From Streptomyces hygroscopicus (lineage in GTDB: Bacteria; Actinomycetota; Actinomycetes; Streptomycetales; Streptomycetaceae), in contig NZ_LBMW01000026.1 of NCBI RefSeq assembly GCF_026168105.1, positions 52,691 through 116,690 on the forward strand: a stretch of DNA of 64,000 nt, in the 5' to 3' direction. How positions within the stretch are numbered: the first letter of the stretch is position 1; the number at the start of each line of letters is the position of its first letter. Below, piece after piece: positions 16,726 through 27,778 of this stretch. Below the pieces are notes generated by a model that ran no database searches, was not told where the DNA came from, and worked only from the letters and a program-made list of their open reading frames with translations. A program made the position numbers and the translations under genes.

Positions 16726-16988
16726 CAGACGAACGCCTCGTGAACGTAGCACCAGCGCCATTCCTCGCCGGGCTGGAACGACTGCACGATCGGATGGGCG
16801 ACGGCAGCTGCGTGCTTGCGCGCGTGCTTGTTCGGCGAGGAGTCGCAGCAGCCGACGTGCCCGCAGGTCAGGCAGAGCCTCAGGTGGACCCACGGGGAGC
16901 CGAGCGTCAGACACTCCTGACACCCTTCTGGGGTCAGCGGCTGGACCGGCCGGACAAGCGCGAGATGGGGGTCTGCATGCAGGGTCAT
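16725..16988 (-). CDS. UBP-type zinc-finger protein
   Basis: 87 aa that are essentially one ZnF-UBP domain. Visible ligands are GCQEC, CLTCGHVGCCD, then HARKHAAAVAHP and WCYVHE. In eukaryotes this domain binds ubiquitin C-termini; bacterial stand-alone versions have no established ligand. It sits between the thioredoxin and the flavoprotein: 5 bases after trx, and its TGA shares one base with the next ATG (TGATG), so translation is probably coupled. A role in recognising damaged or modified chain ends for the chaperones is only inference. Confidence 0.82.
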   Translation of the reverse strand: MTLHADPHLALVRPVQPLTPEGCQECLTLGSPWVHLRLCLTCGHVGCCDSSPNKHARKHAAAVAHPIVQSFQPGEEWRWCYVHEAFV

Positions 16989-16993
16989 CCGGA

Positions 16994-17436
16994 TCACCCT
17001 TTCCGGGCGGTGATCGACTGTTCCACCCACTGGCGCAGAGCGGGGGCGGGCGCCGCCCCCGTCTGCCGGGCGACCGTCTCGCCCTGGTTGAGGATCAGCA
17101 GTGTCGGTACGGCCTGGACCTCGAAACGCTGCGACAGTCGCGGGTTCTTGTCGATGTCGACCTTGACGAGTTTGATTCGGCCGGCGAGATCGGTGGCGAC
17201 CTTCTCCAGTGCGGGGCTGACCATGCGGCAGGGGCCGCACCAGGTGGCCCACAGGTCGACCACGACGGGGACGTCGGCCCGCTCGGCGACCTCGGTGAAG
17301 TCGTCGTCGCCCGCGTCCACCATCCACGGTAGGGGCTGCTTGCAGTGCCCGCACTTGGGGCGGCCCTCCGCGGCCACGGGCACCCGGTTGGTGCGCCCGC
17401 AGTTGGGACAACTGACGGTCGTCGCCTGCATCGTGC

Positions 17437-17440
<4 letters not shown>
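16994..17440 (-). CDS. trxC: Thioredoxin 2-type protein with N-terminal zinc ribbon
   Basis: 148 aa. The first 35 residues hold a CPNCGRTN ... CGHCK zinc ribbon as in TrxC. The thioredoxin domain follows with active site ATWCGPCR and cis-Pro in QAVPTLLIL. It reduces protein disulfides in the cytosol. Its ATG overlaps the clpB stop by four bases (ATGA), so it is translated from the same message. Placement with ClpB suggests rescue of oxidised aggregates. Confidence 0.92.
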
Positions 17441-20066
<2,626 letters not shown>

Positions 20067-20076
<10 letters not shown>

Positions 20077-20441
20077 GGGGGTGTTTCACTCCTCGTACCG
20101 GCGCGGCGCAGGGCGGCTTCGAGCATGCTGATGCGGTCCAGCAGGTCCAACACCAGGCCGATGGATGCGTAGTTGAGGCAGAGTCCGGTGCGCAGCCGCT
20201 GGACGCGGGCGAGGACGGCCGGTGCCGTGGGTTCGAACACCAGCCCTCCGGAGGCGTCGCGCTCGGCCTCGACCAGGCCCAGAGCGACGAACCGGCGGAT
20301 GAGGTCGGGATGGACGCCGGAGCGTCGGGCCACGGTCTGCAGAGAGAGCCTGGGCACCGGCACGATCGCGTACCGGACGCGTGCCGGCGCGGGAGCTGTC
20401 AGCCGAGACGCCTGGCGCGCCCCGGCGCGTGGGTCACTCAT
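20067..20441 (-). CDS. CbpM/MerR-like DnaJ modulator or regulator
   Basis: 124 aa. Residues about 28-100 resemble the MerR/CbpM helix-turn-helix: YAIVPVPRLSLQTVARRSG, HPDLIRRFVALGLVEAERD, then a helical region around YASIGLVLDLLDRIS. Proteins of this type next to CbpA-like DnaJ either bind its J-domain (CbpM) or repress the operon (HspR). Because the operon has no other regulator, both roles are open. Its ATG overlaps the dnaJ stop (ATGA) and its own end overlaps clpB. Confidence 0.78.
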
Positions 20442-21376
20442 CGTGTCCTCCTGGGGTCGAACGAGGAGACGGCGGCGAGCTCCTCGAAGAGTGCGCGCTC
20501 CCGGTCGCTGAGCCTGGACGGCACCATGATCCGGAGCTCGGCGTAGAGGTTGCCGTTCGTGCCGCGCGGGTTCGGCATGCCCTCACCGCGCAGCCGCAGC
20601 CGCCGGCCGCTGGACGAGCCCGCGGGCACGCTCACCTTCGCCGTCGCCCCGCTCGGCGTGGGCACCGGAACTGTCGCACCCAGCGCGGCCTCCCAGGGTG
20701 TGACCGGAAGCTGCACGTACACGTCCCGGCCGTCGAGGCGGAACTGGGGGTGCGGCTGGATCCGCACCCGCAGGTACAGGTCCCCCGCGGGGGCGTCACC
20801 GTTGCCCCGGCCGCCCTCGCCCGCCAGCCGGATACGCTGCCCGTCGGTGACACCCGGTGGCACGTCGACCTCGTACCGCCGCGGCTGCCCGGTGGGACCG
20901 GCGAGCGTGACGGTGCGATGACCTCCGCGGTAGGCCTCCTCGACGGTGAGCGGCAGTTCGGCCTCCTGGTCGGCTCCGGGGACACGCACCCGTCCGGCGC
21001 CCCCGAAGAACGAGCCGAACAGGTCGTCGACGTCGATGCCCTCCGCGCCGAAGCCGCTGGTGGCGTACCGGACCCGGGGGCCGTCCCCGGTGGACCAGCG
21101 GAAGCCGCCGCCGGGTCCCGCGCCTGCACCGACCCGCTCCTCCCAGTCCTCGGGCACCTTCCGGAAGTCCTCGCCGAAGCGGTCGTAACGGGCCCGCTGG
21201 TCGGGGTCGGACAGGACACTGAAGGCCTCATTGATCTCCTTGAACCGCTCCTCCGCCGCGGGGTCCTTGTTGACGTCTGGGTGGTACCTGCGGGCCAGCT
21301 TGCGATACGCCCGCTGGATCTCGTCCTTGTCGGCGTCTCGCGGGACCCCGAGAACCTCGTAGAAGTCGCGTGCCAT
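20438..21376 (-). CDS. dnaJ: DnaJ/CbpA-type J-domain co-chaperone without zinc finger
   Basis: 312 aa. The J-domain (residues 1-70) has the HPD motif in RRYHPDVNKDP that stimulates DnaK ATPase. A Gly/Phe-rich linker follows, then two DnaJ C-terminal beta domains (LTVEEAYRGGHRTVTLAG; VYVQLPVTPWEAALGA). The Cys-rich zinc-finger of classical DnaJ is absent, so it is a class II (CbpA-like) partner. Six bases after grpE. Confidence 0.92.
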   Translation of the reverse strand: MARDFYEVLGVPRDADKDEIQRAYRKLARRYHPDVNKDPAAEERFKEINEAFSVLSDPDQRARYDRFGEDFRKVPEDWEERVGAGAGPGGGFRWSTGDGPRVRYATSGFGAEGIDVDDLFGSFFGGAGRVRVPGADQEAELPLTVEEAYRGGHRTVTLAGPTGQPRRYEVDVPPGVTDGQRIRLAGEGGRGNGDAPAGDLYLRVRIQPHPQFRLDGRDVYVQLPVTPWEAALGATVPVPTPSGATAKVSVPAGSSSGRRLRLRGEGMPNPRGTNGNLYAELRIMVPSRLSDRERALFEELAAVSSFDPRRTR

Positions 21377-21382
21377 GGCCGC

Positions 21383-21967
21383 TCACTCCCGCTTGGCGAC
21401 GGTCACGGCGGCCGGCCTCAGCTGCCGCTCGGCCTCGCCGTAGCCGGGGCGCAGCACCTGCGCCACGGTGTTCGGTTCGGCGTCGGGGTCCTGGACCACG
21501 CCGACGACCTCGTGCCGGGAGGGGTCGAACGGGACGCCGGTCTCGGCGTGACGCTCGTAACCAAGGCGTTCAAGGATGGACACGGCCTGGTCGCGCACGG
21601 CGCGAACCCCCTCGACGATCGCCCCGGGGTCGGAGCCCGCGTGGTTCAGGGCCAGGTCGAGGTTGTCGATGACGGGAAGGAAGGCCGCGGCCGTGCGGGC
21701 GCGTTCGACCGCGCGCTCCCGGTCCAGTTCCCTGGCGTGTCGCTTGCGCAGGTTGTCCAGATCGGCGAGAGCACGCCGCCAGCGGTCCTCGACCTCTTTC
21801 AGCGCGGCCGCGTACTCGTCCTCGACCCCGGCCGGACCGGTGGCCGCGTCGGGCCCCGGTTCGGCCTCCGTGGTCGGCGGCGCGGGCTCGGGCAGGTGGC
21901 CCTGCGGCGGTTGTGCGGCGCCTTCGGGCGGTAGGTCGGACGATCGGTCCTGGGGAGGGATCGGCAT
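21383..21967 (-). CDS. grpE: Nucleotide exchange factor GrpE
   Basis: 194 aa. A disordered Pro-rich N-terminus (1-50) precedes the long dimerising helix (EDRWRRALADLDNLRKRHARE) and the C-terminal beta domain (VPFDPSRHEVVGVV ... VAQVLRPGY). It exchanges ADP on DnaK. Ten bases after dnaK. Confidence 0.93.
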   Translation of the reverse strand: MPIPPQDRSSDLPPEGAAQPPQGHLPEPAPPTTEAEPGPDAATGPAGVEDEYAAALKEVEDRWRRALADLDNLRKRHARELDRERAVERARTAAAFLPVIDNLDLALNHAGSDPGAIVEGVRAVRDQAVSILERLGYERHAETGVPFDPSRHEVVGVVQDPDAEPNTVAQVLRPGYGEAERQLRPAAVTVAKRE

Positions 21968-21977
21968 GGCGGGTACC

Positions 21978-23882
21978 TCAGCCCTTGTCGAACTCGGCGT
22001 CGATCACGTCTTCGTCGGCCCCGGCACCGCCCTGCCCGGAGCCGTCCGGCCCGGTGGTGTCCGACGGACCGCTCGCCGCCGCGGCTTCGGCCTGGTGGGC
22101 GGCGAGCCCGGCGTAGACCTGCTGGAGTTCGGAGATCAGCGGCCTGACCTTGTCCACTCCGGCCTCGTTCTTGACCGCGTCGCGGGCCTCTGCCACCAGC
22201 ATCTCGGCTCGCGCCTTTTCGTGCGCGGGCGCGGCGTCGGCCAGTTCGTTCAGACGCTTTTCGACCTGGTAGGCGATCGCGTCGAGTTCGTTGCGGGCGT
22301 CGACGGCCTCGCGGAGTGCCTGGTCCTGGCCCCGGTTGCTTTCGGCCTCCTGGACCATGCGTTCGACCTCGCTCCGGTCCAGGTTGGAGCTCTCGCTGAT
22401 GGTGATGCCCTGTTCCTTGCCGGTGTCCTTGTCGCGCGCGCTGACGTTGAGGATGCCGTTGGCGTCGATGTCGAAGGTGACCTCGATCTGCGGTTCGCCC
22501 CGCGGCGCCGGCCGGATGTCGGTGAGCTGGAACCGGCCGAGGACCCGGTTGTCGGCGGCCCGCTCGCGCTCGCCCTGGAGGACGACGATGTCGACGGCCG
22601 GCTGGTTGTCCTCGGCTGTGGAGAAGGTCTCGCTGCGGCGCACCGGGATGGTGGTGTTCCGCTCGATGATCTTCGTCATCACTCCGCCGCGCGTCTCCAC
22701 GCCCAGCGACAGGGGGGTGACGTCGAGCAGCAGGACGTCCTTGACCTCGCCCTTGAGCACCCCGGCCTGGATCGCGGCGCCCAGGGCCACGACCTCATCG
22801 GGGTTCACGCTCATGTTGGGTTCCTTGCCGCCGGTCAGCCGGCGCACCAGCGCCTGGACGGCGGGGATGCGGGTGGAACCGCCGACGAGGATGACCTCGT
22901 CGATGTCGCTCTCGCCGACCTTGGCGTCGGCCATGGCCTGCTGGACCGGTCCCAGGCACCGCTCCACCAGGTCGCCGGTGATCTGCTCGAACGTGGACCG
23001 CATGATCGAGTCGGTGAGATGCTTGGGGCCCGAGGCGTCGGCGGTGATGAACGGCAGGCTCACCTGCGTCTGCGTCACCGAACTGAGCTCGGTCTTGGCC
23101 TTCTCCGCCGCCTCGAACAGGCGCTGCAGCGCCTGCGGGTCCTTGCGCAGGTCGATGCCGTTCTCCTTCTGGAAGTCGTCCGCGAGGTAATCCACCAGAC
23201 GCCGGTCGAAGTCGTCGCCGCCCAGGTGGCTGTCGCCGGCGGTGGAGCGCACCTCCACCACGCCGTCGCCGACGTCGAGGATGCTCACGTCGAAGGTGCC
23301 GCCGCCCAGGTCGAAGACGAGGACGGTCTCGTGCTGCTTCTTGTCCATGCCGTACGCGAGGGCCGCCGCGGTCGGCTCGTTGATGATCCGCAACACCTCC
23401 AGTCCCGCGATCCGTCCGGCATCACGGGTCGCGGTGCGCTGGGCGTCGTTGAAGTAGGCGGGCACCGTGATGACCGCCTCCGTGACCCGTTCCCCCAGCT
23501 GCTTGGAGGCGTCGTCGGCGAGTTTGCGCAGCACCAGGGCGCTGATCTCCTCAGGCGCGTACAGCTTGTCACGCACCTTGAATCGGGCCTCGCCGTTGTC
23601 TCCCGGGACGACGTCGTAGGCGACGGCCTTGGCCTCGTCGGGGATCTCGTCGAAGTGCCGACCGATGAACCGCTTGGCCGAGTAGATGGTGCCCTTGGGG
23701 TTGAGGATCGCCTGGCGCCGGGCCAGCTGGCCCACCAGGCGCTCGCCAGTATCGGTGAAGGCCACCACGGACGGTGTCGTGCGGTTGCCCTCGCTGTTGG
23801 GCACGACGGACGGCTCGCCGCCCTCCCACACGGCGATCACCGAGTTGGTGGTGCCCAGGTCGATGCCCACTGCCTTGGCCAT
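21978..23882 (-). CDS. dnaK: Hsp70 chaperone DnaK
   Basis: 634 aa, full length. The N-terminus MAKAVGIDLGTTNSVIAVWEG, the DLGGGTFDVSIL motif and VGGSTRIPAVQ define the actin-like ATPase; the substrate-binding domain follows and ends in an Ala/Gly-rich tail VIDAEFDKG. AAGGAG precedes ATG 23882. It is the first gene of the nine-gene operon. Streptomycetes usually also have a dnaK-grpE-dnaJ-hspR operon elsewhere, so this is probably a second, specialised set. No HAIR (CTTGAGT-N7-ACTCAAG) operator is visible upstream. Confidence 0.96.
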   Translation of the reverse strand: MAKAVGIDLGTTNSVIAVWEGGEPSVVPNSEGNRTTPSVVAFTDTGERLVGQLARRQAILNPKGTIYSAKRFIGRHFDEIPDEAKAVAYDVVPGDNGEARFKVRDKLYAPEEISALVLRKLADDASKQLGERVTEAVITVPAYFNDAQRTATRDAGRIAGLEVLRIINEPTAAALAYGMDKKQHETVLVFDLGGGTFDVSILDVGDGVVEVRSTAGDSHLGGDDFDRRLVDYLADDFQKENGIDLRKDPQALQRLFEAAEKAKTELSSVTQTQVSLPFITADASGPKHLTDSIMRSTFEQITGDLVERCLGPVQQAMADAKVGESDIDEVILVGGSTRIPAVQALVRRLTGGKEPNMSVNPDEVVALGAAIQAGVLKGEVKDVLLLDVTPLSLGVETRGGVMTKIIERNTTIPVRRSETFSTAEDNQPAVDIVVLQGERERAADNRVLGRFQLTDIRPAPRGEPQIEVTFDIDANGILNVSARDKDTGKEQGITISESSNLDRSEVERMVQEAESNRGQDQALREAVDARNELDAIAYQVEKRLNELADAAPAHEKARAEMLVAEARDAVKNEAGVDKVRPLISELQQVYAGLAAHQAEAAAASGPSDTTGPDGSGQGGAGADEDVIDAEFDKG

Positions 23883-23963
23883 GAGGAACTCCTTCCGCGG
23901 CGGTCGACGTCCGTCGGCGACCGTTCATCCTCCGGGCCCTGTCCGCCCGGCTTCGAAACTCGT

Positions 23964-24491
23964 TCAGCTGCGGGCGGGGTCGCTGCGCGGGCGCCGGCCC
24001 CTGGAGGAGGCGCTCTCCGTGGTCACGCCGGCCCTGCTGTCCAGCCCGGCGACCAGCCGGACGGCCTCATCGGCGACGTCCTCGTCCGCCACGACGTCGT
24101 ACCGGCTGGGCTCCATCGAGCGGACCGAGGCGAAGTCCCGGCGGCCGCCCTGGGCCGCGTGCAACAGCACGCCGAGCAGCGCACCGACGACCGCTCCGAA
24201 GATCAGCCCGTACAGGGCGAGGAGCAGACCGGAGACGACCGGATTCAGCCAGTTCAGCAGCCCGAAGATCCAGCCGACGAGTACGCCGGGCAGCGCTCCG
24301 GTGGCTGCGCCGTGGAGGGCGGCCTCGCCGTACCCCATTCGACCGATCACCCGTTCGACCAGGCGTATGTCCCGACCGATGATCGCCACCTTCTGAACGG
24401 GAAAGCCCTGGTCGGCGAGGTGATCGACGGCACGTTCGGCTTCCTGGTACGTCGAATACGAGGCAACGGCCCTGCGGGCCTGCTCGGTCAT
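23964..24491 (-). CDS. General stress protein 17M-like membrane-associated protein
   Basis: 175 aa. The N-terminal 60 residues match the GSP17M/YflT-type fold (SYSTYQEAERAVDHLADQGFPVQKVAIIG). Two Gly-rich hydrophobic segments follow (residues about 85-140), which may insert in the membrane. ATG 24491 is chosen because GGAAGGAG lies 5 bases upstream; a GTG two codons earlier is possible. Located just upstream of dnaK on the same strand, so it may share stress control. Confidence 0.75.
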   Translation of the reverse strand: MTEQARRAVASYSTYQEAERAVDHLADQGFPVQKVAIIGRDIRLVERVIGRMGYGEAALHGAATGALPGVLVGWIFGLLNWLNPVVSGLLLALYGLIFGAVVGALLGVLLHAAQGGRRDFASVRSMEPSRYDVVADEDVADEAVRLVAGLDSRAGVTTESASSRGRRPRSDPARS

Positions 24492-25212
24492 CGCCACTCC
24501 TTCCGCCGACGGACCGCCGAGCGGTCCCGACAGGAGCCAGAGTGGCTGTTCGCCCGGTCACCCCGCCTGCGCCCAGCGGGTCGAAAAGTGGCACCGGCGG
24601 TCGGTCTGCGAGGACAGGAGGCGGGACGGCGATCCGGGTTCGCGGCTCGCGGCGGGGTACCTCAGGGTTCGGCCCGGCATGAGGTAGCGGGGCTCACGGA
24701 TGTTCCGGCGCAAGGGACTTTCTCCCCGCTTCGACGCTCAAGAGGCGGGGGGCACCCGGGACACCACCGTGCCGTGCCCGCGGACGAGCAGCGGCACGGC
24801 CCCACCCGAACGGCCGCCCCGCTCGGGGCGCACCCTCACGGGCTGATGGCACTGTGCCACACACCTTCGACGGCGCGGACGAGCGCGAGATCCTCGGTCT
24901 TGCCCTGTGCAGATCGCTGCCCTCGGGCCGTACCGCGCCGGGTATTCTCGCGGCGCCATCTGCGCCTGGCGGTGTCGGTCCTGGTTCCCACCCGGGACGC
25001 AGGACTCCTTCCTCCTCTCCGGGCTGGTACGGCGCACCGCGGCGATCCTGTCCCTGGGCGTGGCGACATTCGACGCGGCTGCGCGACGCTACGTACCGGC
25101 GGCCGTACACAGGCGACCGCCCCGGCTGACCGGCCCGTGGGGTGGAGAGCGGGCCCAGCAGGCCCACCTCCACCGTGCACCGCCTGCTCTCTCCGCAGCC
25201 AGGCCTTTGGGT
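24492..25212. other. Intergenic region upstream of the stress-protein gene
   Basis: About 720 bases. Frames on both strands (for example 24854-25129 plus) are Arg/Pro/Ser-rich without a recognised domain or ribosome site. I see no gene I can support. It contains the palindrome GGTACC within a GGGGTACC stretch at about 24654. Confidence 0.4.
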
Positions 25213-25779
25213 TCAGCCGGGCATGGGGTGGTGCGCCCGGGCGAACTGCTCCACGACGGCGACGCAGAAGGCGGGCAGGTCGGCCGGGCCGCGGCTGGTG
25301 ACGAGCTGCCCGTCGACGACCACCTCTTGGTCGGCGACGACCTCCGCGCCGGCGTTGCGTAGATCGGTGCGGATGCTGGGCCAGGACGTCAGGCGGCGGC
25401 CGCGCACGGCGTCGGCTTCCGCCAGGGCCCACGGGCCGTGGCAGATCGATGCGACCGGTTTCCCGCTGGCCATGAAGTCCCTGACGAACTGCACCGCGTC
25501 GCGGTCCATGCGCAGCTGGTCGGGGTTCATGGTGCCGCCGGGCAGGAGCAGGGCGTTGTATTCGTCGACGGAGGCGTCGGCGACCAGGCGGTCCACGGGG
25601 AAGGTTCCTGCCGCGTTGAGGTCGAACTGGCGGGCCTGGATCTCGCCGGGATGGAGCGAGACGATCTCGGTCTTCGCCCCTGCGCCCTGTAGCGCACCGC
25701 GCGGCTGGTCGAGTTCCACGCGCTCGACGCCGTCGGCGGCCAAAATCCCCACCCGCATCCCCCGGAGTTCCTGTGTCAT
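25213..25779 (-). CDS. DJ-1/PfpI-family protein (type 1 glutamine-amidotransferase fold)
   Basis: 188 aa. The nucleophilic-elbow Cys is in VASICHGPWALAEA, with an upstream acidic residue in LLLPGGTMNPD. Members (YhbO, YraA, PfpI) act as stress proteins, variously described as protease, deglycase or chaperone. ATG 25779 is preceded by GGGAG. Its start overlaps a small upstream frame by 4 bases (ATGA). Confidence 0.88.
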   Translation of the reverse strand: MTQELRGMRVGILAADGVERVELDQPRGALQGAGAKTEIVSLHPGEIQARQFDLNAAGTFPVDRLVADASVDEYNALLLPGGTMNPDQLRMDRDAVQFVRDFMASGKPVASICHGPWALAEADAVRGRRLTSWPSIRTDLRNAGAEVVADQEVVVDGQLVTSRGPADLPAFCVAVVEQFARAHHPMPG

Positions 25780-25994
25780 GGTACGGCTCCCTTCACGAGT
25801 CGCTGGTTGTACGACGCGAGCGGCAGGGACACCCGGCAGGGCCCGTCCGGATCCCATTTCCGGACCGGGCACTGCAAGGCGCGGCCGAGGGTGGTGATCT
25901 TCCCGAGGACATCCGTGTGGCTTTCGACACGCGCATCGAGGACTTCCTTCACCCTCTCGGCGCGCAATCCCTCCTCTGCCTCCCGAAACGGCAT
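25776..25994 (-). CDS. Small unknown protein coupled to the PfpI-like gene
   Basis: 72 aa from ATG 25994, directly after an in-frame stop. It is helical and acidic at first (REAEEGLRAERVKEVLDARVE), then contains CPVRKWDPDGPC and a C-terminus ending RLVKGAVP. Its TGA overlaps the next ATG in the ATGA arrangement that usually means translational coupling. Two Cys spaced by ten residues could bind metal or form a disulfide. I do not recognise the family. Confidence 0.42.
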   Translation of the reverse strand: MPFREAEEGLRAERVKEVLDARVESHTDVLGKITTLGRALQCPVRKWDPDGPCRVSLPLASYNQRLVKGAVP

Positions 25995-26192
25995 TCCGAG
26001 TCACAGGCCGTTGCGTGGGAGAAATCGGGCGTGATTTCCCTGGCCCAGGAGACCATCCGCGCTGAGAGGGCAATCGTGAATCCTCGAGCATCTGCGGCGC
26101 GACCCGGGCCTCGGTGAAAGCTCCCGTCTCCACCTTCCGGCCCCCGCCCGGCATGTCAGTTCAGATCGGTGACATGCACCGGGGCGCGATTG

Positions 26193-26642
26193 CTACAGCA
26201 GCCGGTCGAACACCGCGGTCACGCCTTCCCAGTGGCTGGTCTGCGGGTTCTTGACGTCCGGATACATGATTTTGAACGTCTCGCCGAGGGCGACGCTGAG
26301 ACCGCCGATGATCTCGGGGTAGCGCTCTTCGGTCTCCTGGGTGGGTGTCCTGTCGAGGGGTGGGTGCGCGGCGAGCCGTTCCAGGATCGGCTTCAGCTCG
26401 ACCTCCTCGTCGAGCCGCCGGAACCGGTGGATGCTCTCCTGGAGGCCCTTGGTGATCGGTAGGTCCCACGGTTCGACGGTATCCCGGCCGTTGGCCTTGG
26501 CCGACGCCTGGCCGACAACCAGGAGGTCGTAGAGCTTGGCGTCGACGAAGTCGCCGTACCGCTTCAGGTCGTTCTTGTCCACGTCGAGGCCTGCGGCGGC
26601 GCGGAAGAACCTCTCGAACTTCGACACACCCATCACGGTCAT
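26193..26642 (-). CDS. DUF1931-family histone-fold protein
   Basis: 149 aa matching the DUF1931 family, whose Aquifex member folds as a pair of histone-like domains in one chain. Visible parts are SKFERFFRAAAGLDVDKNDLKRYGDFVDAKLYDLL, interrupted here by the quoted length limit only in my reading, and later PWDLPITKGLQESI and ERYPEIIGGLSVALG. It could bind DNA or proteins; the bacterial role is not established. GGAGG lies 9 bases before ATG 26642. It stands alone among stress genes. Confidence 0.85.
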   Translation of the reverse strand: MTVMGVSKFERFFRAAAGLDVDKNDLKRYGDFVDAKLYDLLVVGQASAKANGRDTVEPWDLPITKGLQESIHRFRRLDEEVELKPILERLAAHPPLDRTPTQETEERYPEIIGGLSVALGETFKIMYPDVKNPQTSHWEGVTAVFDRLL

Positions 26643-27026
26643 GCCTCTCGCCTCCTCACCGGGAACCGGACGGCGTCGTTCGCTCCCGCCAGCGCCGCCA
26701 TCGGCTGTTACCGGTCGAGATTCGCAGAGTCCGCCTGCTGAGCGCCTCCGTACCCCAGGCCGAAAAAGAACACCCCCTCCTACCCTGGCAGAGCAGCATG
26801 AAATGCGCAGGCATCCCCCGGCCAGCCGTACGGCCGTCCCTCCGCAGGAAGCTGCGCGGTGTTGCAGCGCCTCGAACGAGGGCCGCTGACCGGACGACAT
26901 GACCAACTCGGGAAAGCGGGACTGCGTCAGGGCGCCCCGACGAGCTTGGAACAAGACCGGGCCCGGCGCAGGGACCGGGCTGGCAAGTACGCGTCACCCC
27001 GCCCCTCAACAAGCCAGCAACACACC
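26643..27026. other. Upstream region of DUF1931 gene and 5' junction of broken LysR gene
   Basis: About 380 bases. The minus strand has GGGTAG at about 26784-26789 that weakly resembles a stress-sigma -10 element for the DUF1931 gene. The right half precedes the LysR remnant and does not encode its missing DNA-binding domain in any frame I can read. Confidence 0.3.
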
Positions 27027-27755
27027 ACCGGGGCGGGCGCCGCGCTGCTGCCGGAGGCTCGGGCCACCCTGAACGCCGCCCAGGCCGCCCAGGACGCGGT
27101 GCGCGCCGCACAGGACACGCTGCGCGGCACGGTGAACGTGGGGGCCATGGCCTCGGTCGAGGTGGTGGACCTGCCTGCGCTCCTCGGGCAGCTGCACGCG
27201 CGGCATCCGGCGATCGACGTCCGGCTGCGGCTGGCGACGGCCGGCTCGGCGGGACTCGCGCACGCGCTGCTCAGCGGGGACCTTGACGTGGCCTTCCTGT
27301 CGCTGCCCGAACGCAAGCCCGCCGGGATCGACGCACGGGAGCTGGCCACCGTGCCGCTCGTCCCGGTGGTGAGCGCCGTCCATCCCCTCGCGCAGCAGGG
27401 AAAGGTGGCACTTGCGGACCTCGCGGCGGAGCCCTTCGTGGACTTCCCGCCGGGCTACGGCAACCGCGAGGTGGTCGACCGGGCGTTCGCGGCGGCGGGC
27501 GTCGTACGCCGGGTGGCACTGGAAGTGCCCGACATCGACATGGGGGCGGCACTGGTCCGGCACGGTCTGGGCATCGCCTTCTTGCCCGCGTTCGCCGTCG
27601 CCCGCACCCCCGGCCTGCACGTCCTGGACGTCCTGGACGTCCTGGACACCACGCTCCGCTGGAGCATGCATCTCGGCACGTCGTCGACCCGGCGGCCCAG
27701 CTCGGCTCTGCGGGCGCTGCTCGACCTGGTCGACCTCCACGTCATCGCACTGTGA
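27027..27755 (+). pseudogene. LysR-type regulator lacking its DNA-binding domain
   Basis: From about residue 60 of a normal LysR protein (GAGAALLPEARATLNAAQ) to the end, the effector-binding domain is intact: RGTVNVGAMASVEVVDLPAL, DLDVAFLSLPERKPAG, GYGNREVVDRAFAAAG. The expected winged helix-turn-helix upstream is absent; the frame continues to 26859 but is unrelated sequence. It is most simply a 5'-deleted pseudogene, though a free effector domain is possible. Near the end, GTCCTGGAC is repeated three times in tandem (HVLDVLDVLD). Confidence 0.7.
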
Positions 27756-27778
27756 CGCCCCGGGCCGCGGCCCGGACG

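Noticed and set aside
23883..23963. HspR HAIR operator upstream of dnaK
   Set aside because: No CTTGAGT-N7-ACTCAAG or close variant in this short interval.
24854..25129. 91-codon plus-strand frame with a plausible start
   Set aside because: No ribosome site, low-complexity Arg/Pro/Ser content, overlapping equally open frames on both strands.
21576..25301. A 1241-codon open frame on the plus strand opposite dnaK and grpE
   Set aside because: It is antisense to clearly conserved chaperone genes, is rich in Val/Asp/Gly/Leu as mirror frames of high-GC genes are, and shows no domain.
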